Shown one piece after another: positions 1 to 9,300 of a stretch of 64,000 bases of DNA (position 1 is the first letter of the stretch; each line of letters starts with the position of its first letter). Origin of the DNA: an uncultured Lachnospiraceae bacterium (lineage in GTDB: Bacteria > Bacillota > Clostridia > Lachnospirales > Lachnospiraceae); NCBI GenBank assembly GCA_904395885.1, contig CAJFOF010000010.1:37332-101331 (forward strand), in the 5' to 3' direction. The translations under genes and the position numbers were made by a program. Below the pieces are notes generated by a model that saw only the letters and a list, made by a program, of their open reading frames with translations, was not told where the DNA came from and did no database searches.

Positions 1-37
1 AAAAACTTTCTGCAAATGCAAAGTTGGCAAAACAGGA

Positions 38-66
38 TTGACAATCTGGTTAGTGAGTGCTAATCT
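38..66 (+). promoter_or_regulatory. Sigma-A-like promoter (TTGACA - 17 nt - TAATCT) upstream of the Fur-like gene
   Basis: TTGACA at 38-43, TAATCT at 61-66, exact 17-nt spacer; ATG at 112 downstream. Confidence 0.65.
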
Positions 67-111
67 ATTCTATGGTTAGATTTAGCTAACTTCTAAGGGG
101 GAATCTTTGTC

Positions 112-375
112 ATGGTACACAAGAAGCAGGTTATTGAGGAATTTCATAAGCGCGGGAAGCGCATCACACAGCAGCGACTGGTCATTCTTGATATTCTTTC
201 CGAAAAAGAATGGTCGAGCTGCAAAGAAATATACTGGGAAGCGTCCAAACGCGATCCCTCCATCGGTCTGTCTACTGTCTATCGGACCATCAGCACGCTG
301 GAGGAGCTAGGGATTTTAAAACGTGGCTACCAGTACCTGTCCCCGCCTGAGGAAGATGAAACTTTGCTGTATTAA
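112..375 (+). CDS. Short Fur-family winged-helix protein lacking the C-terminal dimerisation/metal domain
   Basis: 87 aa; RITQQRLVILDIL...STVYRTISTLEELGILKR matches the Fur DNA-binding domain; stops before the usual HxHxxCxxC region. Confidence 0.8.
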   Translation: MVHKKQVIEEFHKRGKRITQQRLVILDILSEKEWSSCKEIYWEASKRDPSIGLSTVYRTISTLEELGILKRGYQYLSPPEEDETLLY

Positions 376-490
376 GGGCCTTTATTGACAAAATTTTTCG
401 CTAAGTGCAGTTAGCATTGACTAATCTAATCTATTTTTGTTACTCTTGGGCAAACCAAAAAAGCCATATAAAAAATGAGGAGTGATGGAG

Positions 491-571
491 ATGAAAAAAC
501 ACCGGTTCTGGGCCTGTGCTATGGCCTTTTGCTTTTTTATGGTCATGTATACTGGTTACAAACACAAATAG
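491..571 (+). CDS. 26-aa hydrophobic peptide MKKHRFWACAMAFCFFMVMYTGYKHK
   Basis: ATG preceded by AGGAG at good spacing, single TM-like stretch, 12 nt before the DUF6110-like gene; below ORF-track cutoff. Confidence 0.5.
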   Translation: MKKHRFWACAMAFCFFMVMYTGYKHK

Positions 572-583
572 GAGGACAGAAAT

Positions 584-880
584 ATGTTAAATTGTTTTGA
601 TTGGAAAAAGATTACTATTTTTGCAGGCGGAGTTCTCTTCGGTACAGCCGGAATCAAAGTTCTGGGCAGTAAAGATGCAAAGAAGCTCTATGTCAACTGC
701 GTAGCTGCCGGCCTTCGTGCAAAGGAGAGCATTATGACTACAGCCACGACTGTTCAGGAAAATGCTGATGACATTCTGGCTGAGGCTCAGGAGATCAACC
801 GTAAAAGAGCAGAGGAAGAAGAGGCCAGGTTCTTTGAGGGGGAGAAAGAAGAATCTGCCGATGAGGCAGCTTCTAACTGA
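584..880 (+). CDS. DUF6110-like small protein: N-terminal Gly-rich TM helix plus acidic coiled tail
   Basis: 98 aa; FAGGVLFGTAGIKVLGSKDAKKLY N-terminus, Glu-rich C-terminus; adjacent to P-ATPase. Confidence 0.7.
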   Translation: MLNCFDWKKITIFAGGVLFGTAGIKVLGSKDAKKLYVNCVAAGLRAKESIMTTATTVQENADDILAEAQEINRKRAEEEEARFFEGEKEESADEAASN

Positions 881-885
881 GACAC

Positions 886-2961
886 ATGAAATTTGAAATT
901 AAACATGAACTTCCCGGACGGATTCGGATTCATCTGAGGCAAACAAAGATGACAATACGGGAAGCGGATCTATTCTCTTTTTATCTCTCCTCCCTCCCCA
1001 TGGTGAAAAAGGCTGTCGTGTATGAACGGACTGCCGATGCTGCTATCGTATTTGACGGCAGCCGCCAGGAACTGATCGACCATATTCTTCAATTTCGCTA
1101 CGAAGATAGAACCCTGGATGAAATCGTTCCACAGGAGAGCGGCAGAGCCTTAAATCAGGAATATAAAGAAAAGCTGCTCCAAAAATTGGCTGTCCGTGCA
1201 TTCACTACGGTATTTTTTCCAGCCCCTCTGCGTGCAGTCTATACCCTACTCCAGTCGTTAAAATATCTGGCAAAAGGAATCCGGTGTCTTGCAGAACGAA
1301 AACTGGAGGTAGAAGTGCTGGATGCCACAGCTATATCGGTATCCATGCTGAGAATGGATTTCAACACTGCTGGTTCTGTCATGTTCCTTCTGGGAATCGG
1401 AGAGCTGCTGGAGGAATGGACTCACAAAAAATCCGTAGGCGATCTGGCCCGAAGTATGTCTCTTAAAATTGAGAAGGTGTGGCAGGAAGCCGATGGCTGT
1501 GAAGTTCTGGTTCCAATCTCTCAAATCCGGGAAGGCGACCGGATCATTATCCATACCGGCAACGTCATCCCCCTTGACGGCATTGTCGTTTCTGGTGAAG
1601 CTATGGTAAATCAGGCTTCTATGACAGGGGAATCCATTCCGGTAAGGAAAGCCGCAGGAAATTACGTCTATGCTGGTACTGCCGTCGAGGAGGGCGCTAT
1701 TACGCTATGCGTCAAAAAGGAGGCCGGCGCTACCCGGTATGAGCGCATTGTTACTATGATTGAAGAATCCGAAAAGCTGAAATCATCTCTAGAAAGCAGA
1801 GCTTCCACCTTGGCAGACGCTCTGGTTCCCTGGAGCCTGGGAGGTACCATCCTCACATGGTTTCTTACTCGAAATGTTTCAAAGGCACTGTCCATCCTCA
1901 TGGTAGACTTTTCCTGCGCTCTGAAGCTGTCCATGCCCTTGTCAGTTCTGTCAGCAATGCGGGAAGCCAGCACCTATCACATCACAGTGAAAGGCGGCTC
2001 TTATCTGGAGGCGATCTCAGAGACCTCCACCATCGTGTTCGACAAAACAGGAACCCTGACCAAGGCAAAGCCAACGGTAGCAGCCATTATCCCGTTTGAG
2101 GGGCGAAACGCTGACGAAATGCTTCGAATCGCAGCCTGTCTGGAGGAACACTTTCCCCATTCCATGGCGAACGCAGTGGTCCAGGAATCCATAAGGCGGG
2201 GTCTGGTTCACGAAGAAATGCATTCCAAAGTGGATTACATCGTAGCTCACGGAATTGCCTCCTATATTGGAGATAATAGGGTGGTAATCGGAAGCAGTCA
2301 TTTTGTTTTCGAGGACGAGAACTGTACTGTACCCGAACGGGAACAGGAAAAATTTAACTCTCTGTCTCCTGAATATTCCCACCTTTATATGGCTATGGGC
2401 GGAAGGCTTGCCGCTGTGATCTGTATCGAAGATCCACTGCGGGAAGAAGCTGCGGAAGTAATTCGCGCTCTGCGCTGTCTGGGAATTTCAAAAATTGTCA
2501 TGATGACCGGAGACAGTGACCGAACCGCCCGGTCTGTTGCCTCAAAAATTGGGGTTGACGAGTATTATTCAGAAGTCCTCCCGGAAGACAAAGCTCAGTA
2601 TATTGAAAACGAAAAGAAGAATGGCCGGAAAGTGATTATGATTGGCGATGGTATCAACGATTCCCCGGCTCTCTCCGCTGCAGATGTCGGCATCGCCATC
2701 AGCGAGGGCGCTGAAATCGCCAGGGAAATTGCAGATATCACCATCTCCGAAGACGCCCTGTGGCAACTGGTGACCTTAAAATCTCTCAGCAATGCTCTTA
2801 TGAAACGCGTCCGGACCAATTACCGGTCTGTCATTGGGTTTAATCTGGGCCTGATCTGCCTTGGTGTCGTCGGCATTCTTCCCCCTGCAACCTCGGCACT
2901 TCTCCACAATACTTCTACTCTGGTCATCAGTCTGAAAAGCATGACCAATTTACTAAAATAA
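886..2961 (+). CDS. P1B-type heavy-metal-translocating ATPase
   Basis: MTGES, DKTGTLT, MTGDS, GDGINDSPAL motifs; HMA-like N-terminus without CxxC. Confidence 0.93.
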   Translation: MKFEIKHELPGRIRIHLRQTKMTIREADLFSFYLSSLPMVKKAVVYERTADAAIVFDGSRQELIDHILQFRYEDRTLDEIVPQESGRALNQEYKEKLLQKLAVRAFTTVFFPAPLRAVYTLLQSLKYLAKGIRCLAERKLEVEVLDATAISVSMLRMDFNTAGSVMFLLGIGELLEEWTHKKSVGDLARSMSLKIEKVWQEADGCEVLVPISQIREGDRIIIHTGNVIPLDGIVVSGEAMVNQASMTGESIPVRKAAGNYVYAGTAVEEGAITLCVKKEAGATRYERIVTMIEESEKLKSSLESRASTLADALVPWSLGGTILTWFLTRNVSKALSILMVDFSCALKLSMPLSVLSAMREASTYHITVKGGSYLEAISETSTIVFDKTGTLTKAKPTVAAIIPFEGRNADEMLRIAACLEEHFPHSMANAVVQESIRRGLVHEEMHSKVDYIVAHGIASYIGDNRVVIGSSHFVFEDENCTVPEREQEKFNSLSPEYSHLYMAMGGRLAAVICIEDPLREEAAEVIRALRCLGISKIVMMTGDSDRTARSVASKIGVDEYYSEVLPEDKAQYIENEKKNGRKVIMIGDGINDSPALSAADVGIAISEGAEIAREIADITISEDALWQLVTLKSLSNALMKRVRTNYRSVIGFNLGLICLGVVGILPPATSALLHNTSTLVISLKSMTNLLK

Positions 2962-2973
2962 TCCTATTGATCC

Positions 2974-3798
2974 TTACTGGCGGCTCAACTGCCAGAACGC
3001 CACAGCACTGGCAGCAGCCACATTCAGCGAATCAACGCTGTGGGACATGGGAATCCTGACGGTATAATCACACTCTCCAATGGTAGACGATGCCAGGCCA
3101 TCCCCTTCCGTTCCCAGAACGATTGCCAGCTTTTCCTCCTCTCTGAGCCTCGGGTCGTCAATGGAAATCGCATTGTCATTCAGCGCCATTGCAGCCGTCT
3201 TAAATCCGAGCCTATGGAGAAGCTGGCTCCCTTCCTCGGGCCAACTCTCCTTCTCTCCCCAAAATGTCCATGGGATCTGAAAAACGGTTCCCATGCTGAC
3301 CCGGATAGCTCTGCGGTACAGTGGGTTTGAGGATGCGGGAGTTAAAATAATGCCGTCCATGCCCAGGGCAGCGGCTGATCGGAAAATTGCTCCTACATTC
3401 GTGGGATTTACAATATTTTCCAAAACAGCAATTCTCCTTGCTCCCCGGCAGACCTCCTGAACCTCCGGCAGCCTTGGTCTGTACATAGCGCACAGCATCC
3501 CTCGGGTCAGTTGAAATCCAGTAAGCTGGGTCAGCACCTGGAAATCAGCCGTATAGACCGGAATATGAGGGCATCGGGCAATCAGTCCCTTTCCCTGGCT
3601 CTTCACATGCTTTTTTTCCATTAGAAAAGAGATTGGAACACAGCCTGAATCCAGGGCTCTTTCAATCACCCTGGGACTTTCAGCTATAAAAATTCCTTTG
3701 CCTGGTTCATGGCGGTTCAAAAGCTGATTTTCCGTAGCCCTGGCATAAATATCCAGCTCCGGCGCCATAAAATCTGTTATCTCTGTAATAAGCGACAT
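2974..3798 (-). CDS. TrmH/SpoU-family RNA methyltransferase
   Basis: NPTNVGAIFRSAAALGMDGIILT, LGTEGDGL, IPMSHSVDSLNVAAASAVAFW motifs. Confidence 0.93.
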   Translation of the reverse strand: MSLITEITDFMAPELDIYARATENQLLNRHEPGKGIFIAESPRVIERALDSGCVPISFLMEKKHVKSQGKGLIARCPHIPVYTADFQVLTQLTGFQLTRGMLCAMYRPRLPEVQEVCRGARRIAVLENIVNPTNVGAIFRSAAALGMDGIILTPASSNPLYRRAIRVSMGTVFQIPWTFWGEKESWPEEGSQLLHRLGFKTAAMALNDNAISIDDPRLREEEKLAIVLGTEGDGLASSTIGECDYTVRIPMSHSVDSLNVAAASAVAFWQLSRQ

Positions 3799-3830
3799 AT
3801 CTGGTATCTCTTATCCGCCTTTCGTTTGCA

Positions 3831-6377
3831 TCAGTCTTCTCTCCTGGAGATGGAGGCCCCCAGACTGTCAATGATCGTAATCACAAGCCCTCGAATGCTG
3901 TTTTCCATCGTCCGGTAAGGTGCGATTCGCAGCGTATAATACCTGCCGTTCATGGCCGCCACCTCTCTGTCAATCGGCACCAGATTTTTCAAAACTGTCT
4001 GTGCATCTTTCACAATATCTTCATTTGGGAAGCTGTGGGCAAAAATCTGAATCGACCTTCCCACATCGTGCTCCATAAGCTGAAATTCCCTGCCTACGTA
4101 TTCCGTAAACTTCCGAATGTTGAGATTGCTGTCCACAAATAAAATGCCGATCATCGTTGATGACAGGAAGTTTGACAGATCATTTGTCATCATAGTCAGT
4201 TCGTCCAGCTTCTGCTGATACTCTGTATTAACCGTGTATAACTCTTCATTAACCGACTGCAGCTCTTCGTTGGAGCTCTGAAGTTCCTCGTTTGCCGTGA
4301 GAAGTTCTTCATTCGCCGCCTGGAGTTCTTCATTTACTGTCTCCAGTTCGCCGATGGTGGTTTTCAGATCGTTTTGCGATTCCTGGAGTTCCTGTTCCAG
4401 ATCCGTAATCCTTCTGGCCGCAGTAATATCTACGTCATATTTTTCCGTGACGCCCTCCGCCTGAATTGTCTGTTTTTCATTGAAAAGAACCGCCACCAGA
4501 CCGCTCTTCTCGCCGCTCTGTCCCGGTATCGGGCACACTGCCAAATCAATGTTTCGCCGGCCTTCCGGACAGTCCACCGCCACCCCGGTGTATGTAACAG
4601 AAATATTCTCTGAACGGCACCGGTTTATGGCCGTAGATGCCACCAGGCTCAGATCCTGATTCACCATGCTGAAAAAGTTGAGCGTTGCTCTCCCGGAGGC
4701 AAGGGACAAATAATCCTGATAATTTCCAAAAAAGTGGATTGCATCATTTTTCTCGTTTAAAACTACAGAGGCAGGGAGAAACTTCTCAAGGAACCGGGTA
4801 TAAATCCCTTCCATAACATACTCGTTCTGCTCCCTGTTCCCGATTCCGCTGGTCTTTGGCGCAACCGTCTGAATGTTGGGAATATTGAAGGCAGGCGGCG
4901 TCAAATCCTCCAGTTTTCCTTCGCCCTTATGAATATAAATCTTTTCCTGAGCACAGACCAGTTTAAACACTGCTGCGTACTCGCTGGCAGTCTCGCTTTT
5001 TCCCAAAAACAGGTAACCGTTGTTTTTAAGAGCCGAGTGGAAAATCGCAAAAAGGCCTCTCTGAAGCACAGGCTGAAAGTATATCATCACATTTCTGCAA
5101 CAGATCAGATCTAATTTTCCAAAAGGCGGGTCTGAAAGCATATTATGGGGGGCAAATATAATCATCCTGCGGATTTCTTTGGAGATTACATATTGATCGT
5201 TTCGCTTCAAAAAGTACTTGCTCAGGCGCTCCATGCTGACATCATCCATAATACTCTCGGCAAAGATGCCCTTCCCGGCCTGTTCAATGGCTTTGGCATC
5301 CACATCTGTTGCAAAGATCTTAACATCCCTCTGAACATTCAGCTCTTCCATCACTTCCTGGAACAGAATGGCAATCGAATATGCCTCTTCTCCCGTCGAG
5401 CAGCCTGCGCTCCACACCCGGATCGGTTCTTTGTCTTCCGTCCTTTTTACAATCGTAGAGATTACCTGACTTTTTAACTTTTCAAAAAATACCGGATCCC
5501 TAAAGAAATTCGTTACACCGATCAAAATCTCTTTTACCAGAATTTCCGCTTCTCCGCTGTCCTCTGTCAGCATCTTGGCATACTGTACCAGGTTTGAGCT
5601 GTGAGTCACTACCATCCTCCGCTCAATTCTTCGCATAACAGTCGTTCGCTTATAATATGTAAAATCAATTCCGCTGATTTTCTTCAAAATCCCATAAATT
5701 TTAGTAAATGTTTCTTCATCAGAAAAAAATTCTTCATCCGTATTGGGCTGTATGATGCTGGGATAATTGGAGAAATTTAGAATTTCATCTACAACCTCCC
5801 TGGGAGACAGAACAAAATCCACCAGTCCGGTACTGATGGCGCTTTTGGGCATTCCATCAAATTTGGCTGTAGACGGATCCTGCACCACTACCAGCCCGCC
5901 GTTTTCTTTGACTGATTTGATTCCATTGGTACCATCGCTTCCAGTCCCCGAAAAAATCACCGCGATGGCCCGCTCTCTCTGCTCTTTTGCCAGAGAAGTG
6001 AAAAACACATCTATAGGGTGGTTCAGCATTCCCTGAACAAATTGCGTCAATATTAATTTTCCATCCTGAATCGTCATATTATTTTTAGGCGGAATCAGGT
6101 AAACGGTATTCGGTTCCACCGCCATGCCGTTTTCTGCCTGCAGGACCATCATCTCCGTATTTTTCCCTAAAATATCTGCCATAAGACTTTTGTAGTCCGG
6201 AGAAAGGTGCTGGATCACCACAAAACTCAATCCGCTGTTGACAGGCATATACAGCAGAAACTGCTGCAGGGCCTCCAGCCCGCCGGCAGACGCCCCTATC
6301 CCAACGATCAGGGGTTCCGACAGCTTTCTCTCTTCTTCTCTTCCCCTTCTGTTTCTGGCGGCATTATCATTCGTCAT
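3831..6377 (-). CDS. CheB-CheR fusion with coiled coil and PAS domain
   Basis: VGIGASAGGLEAL (CheB), VWSAGCSTGEEAYSIA (CheR), EELQAANEELLTANEELQSSNEELQSVN coiled coil, C-terminal PAS. Confidence 0.93.
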   Translation of the reverse strand: MTNDNAARNRRGREEERKLSEPLIVGIGASAGGLEALQQFLLYMPVNSGLSFVVIQHLSPDYKSLMADILGKNTEMMVLQAENGMAVEPNTVYLIPPKNNMTIQDGKLILTQFVQGMLNHPIDVFFTSLAKEQRERAIAVIFSGTGSDGTNGIKSVKENGGLVVVQDPSTAKFDGMPKSAISTGLVDFVLSPREVVDEILNFSNYPSIIQPNTDEEFFSDEETFTKIYGILKKISGIDFTYYKRTTVMRRIERRMVVTHSSNLVQYAKMLTEDSGEAEILVKEILIGVTNFFRDPVFFEKLKSQVISTIVKRTEDKEPIRVWSAGCSTGEEAYSIAILFQEVMEELNVQRDVKIFATDVDAKAIEQAGKGIFAESIMDDVSMERLSKYFLKRNDQYVISKEIRRMIIFAPHNMLSDPPFGKLDLICCRNVMIYFQPVLQRGLFAIFHSALKNNGYLFLGKSETASEYAAVFKLVCAQEKIYIHKGEGKLEDLTPPAFNIPNIQTVAPKTSGIGNREQNEYVMEGIYTRFLEKFLPASVVLNEKNDAIHFFGNYQDYLSLASGRATLNFFSMVNQDLSLVASTAINRCRSENISVTYTGVAVDCPEGRRNIDLAVCPIPGQSGEKSGLVAVLFNEKQTIQAEGVTEKYDVDITAARRITDLEQELQESQNDLKTTIGELETVNEELQAANEELLTANEELQSSNEELQSVNEELYTVNTEYQQKLDELTMMTNDLSNFLSSTMIGILFVDSNLNIRKFTEYVGREFQLMEHDVGRSIQIFAHSFPNEDIVKDAQTVLKNLVPIDREVAAMNGRYYTLRIAPYRTMENSIRGLVITIIDSLGASISRRED

Positions 6378-9300
6378 TCTCCATACCTCCTGTATCTTCC
6401 CTCTGTGCGGGCTTTAAATATTTTTCTTCAAACACATCTGCCGGCAGCGGAGCATCATAGTAATATCCCTGTGCATAAACACAGCCTGCTTCCAACAATG
6501 CCTTTCTCTGACTCTCTGTCTCCACACCTTCTGCAATGCAGGCCATTCCGGAATCATGACAGATCTTCGCCAAGTCCCGTACCATCGCCTGGCTAATCGC
6601 GTTTCCAGGCAGATCTTTAATCAAACTCCTGTCGAGTTTGATTTCATCGAATTTCACGTGGCTGAAAATAGAAAGATTGGCATAGTGCGAGCCAAAATCG
6701 TCCAGAGCAAATCTCAGCCCAAATTCCCGGAATGTCTCTACTGCCCGTGACAGAGTCGAAGTCTCCACATCTCCCGCTGTTTCCGTTATCTCAATCTCAA
6801 TCAGATTATCTGTCACCGCCGGGTAGCGACTCCTGAGAGCCAGCACCGAAGCTGGCGCTGTCGAGTTTAAAAATGTATTCCGCGAAAAATTAACCGATAT
6901 CGGCACCAGGGACAGACCTTTTGTTCGCCATTGTTCCATATAGGAAAGGGTCCATTCCAACATATAAAAATCCAGTTCCCGAATAGACCCGTTCTTTTCC
7001 ATTTCCTGAATAAAACTTCCTGGCGATGTTACCTTCCCAGACCGATCTATCCTGCGAACCAGAGCTTCTGCACCAATCAATTCTCCTGTTCTCATATCCA
7101 TCTTAGGCTGAAAATAGGCCATGAACTTGCTCCTGGAAACCTCTTCTGCCATTTTCTCTCCGAATTCTTCCAAAAGTGCCTCCATACTGTCTGGTTTCTT
7201 GGGGATCTGCTCACATCTCATAATGGCCATCGCTTCTTTGACCAGCTCTCTCCCCGTAAAAATTCTGTCCGACCATGTGTAGCCTATCCTGAGTTTATTA
7301 GGATAACGGCGCTGCAGCATCAATCGCGCCCGTGTACACTTGCCGATGAACGTCTCATAGGTTACATTGGGAGTCAAAACCACAAATTCTGCGTCCCATG
7401 TTCGGAATAAAAACGCTTTTCGGAAAACAGCGGTAAGGGTTTCTGATACATAGAGAAGCATCTCTTTTCCATATTCAAATCCCAAAGTACTATTAATATA
7501 TGAGAGATTGGGAATATCTACTGTCACTGCTCCCAAAGTGGTATACGTATCGGAATCCATAGAATTGATCAAATCCAGATACGTTCTCAGATTTCCCATT
7601 CCGGTCAGACTGTCCTGTCCTTCCAGATCTGTCTTGCCGACCGCATTTTCAAACCGTTTCTGTTCCTTCAAAATATATGGGATCAGTGTCCCCAGCAAGG
7701 CTACCTCGGAGGGGTGCTTCTGAGAATTCTCAATACACAGAAATCCTCCTATCCCGCCTTCTCCCTTCAGGGGGCATGCCGTGTAATGCCAAGGCTGCTC
7801 ACTTTCAAAGATTTTTTCTCTGGGAATTTCCAGAGTAACCGCCGTCTTTTCATTGAGACAGCGAATCAATACCGGAAACCTGTGAAGGGGCACATCTGAC
7901 ATTGCCCTGCGGATACTGCTCTTGCCGATCTCTGTCCATTCGTACAGCATTGTCACTGTCTTTCCACTCTCTGATAATGCCAGAATATACACCCTCGCTG
8001 CCCTGTAATAGGCGCCTATATAGTGCAGGACACTTCCAATTGATGCATCCAGAGATTTGGAGGTCAGCATGGCAGTGACACAATGGAAAGCAACGCTCTG
8101 CTCCTCCTCCGACAAGGGCCTCTCCATATCTTTCCTCTGGACAGTCATTCCTCTTCCATTTCCACCCCATTCCGTCTGTTTCTGCCAGTCTTCCGCTGCT
8201 CCCTGGAGCATGACGCAGTCTGACTCAGCGCAGGCGCTTGTATCGCACAGGTGTGCAGCATGCGTGGAAAGCACCTGAAAATCTGCGTTCTCGCTCCGCT
8301 GGCAAAAAACACCTGCCACAAAGCGGAGACTTCTCATCTCAAAGGTATCGCTTAATAGCACCCTGACATAATAGAACGCCTCTTCCAGCCGTTTTTTTAA
8401 GCCGTTTTCGGAGTCAGTATTGGAAAAAAATGCAATAAACAGATCTTCCCGATACTCTCCCAAAAATTCATCGGTTCCCAGGGCAAGGCTCAATGCTACC
8501 GCAATCGCCCTTCTTTTTTCCCTTTCGATCTCAGTCAATTCTTTTCCCTTGGGGATACCGATAATCCGGATTACTGCTGTCCCGCAGACTGAACCAACAT
8601 TTGCGGCAATCAGATTTTCTGCTAACTCCTGCAATGTTTTGCTGCTGTAAAGACCTGTAACCGGATCTCTGTCCACCTGAGTCTTCAGTACCTGCTCCCA
8701 TCTCCTTTTCTGATCTATATCTCTAAGAAAAACCAACAGGCCGATCTCCCCATTGCTTTTACTTCTAAAAAGGTTTACTACAGCAGATGTCCACCGAATC
8801 GTTCCATCTTTGTCAACTCGCCGGAAGTCTTTTGTAAACCATCTTTTTCCATTATGGAATTCTTTTATGAGGGCCGTTCGGTCCAGCCAGTCCAGTATAT
8901 GGTTTTCATTTTTTTCTCCGCAAAATTCTTTAAGTCTGCCGGGAAGAAATTGCATATAGGACTGATTTCCCACTGTTCCGGTCAGGTCGTTGCCCTCCAG
9001 CCACAGTTCCTCTATGAAATCCTCTGTCAGGTTTGCCCGAATCCTTCCCACCAGAGAATATCTTAAAATATCCGGCAAAAAACGTCTTTCTCTCATCTGC
9101 ATCTGGTTTTCAGAAAGAGAAGAATTACATTTATTTAAACCTACCGCCTTAATCGGATTTCCCGTTTCATCAAATACCATGTGGTAAACCAGTGAATTCC
9201 AGCCAAAGCTCCCTGTCTCCGGGTTCCGCATGATAAAGTTTCCACTTCCCTGTCTTCTCCCCTCCAGAAGTTCCTCAGCAAAATTCCGAAAACTGGAAGC

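Noticed and set aside
4200-4350. Short tandem repeats in DNA (TTCTTCATT/CTGGAGTTC-type)
   Set aside because: Explained by the heptad coiled coil (EELQAANEELLTANEELQ) common to CheBR fusions; not an independent repeat or CRISPR.
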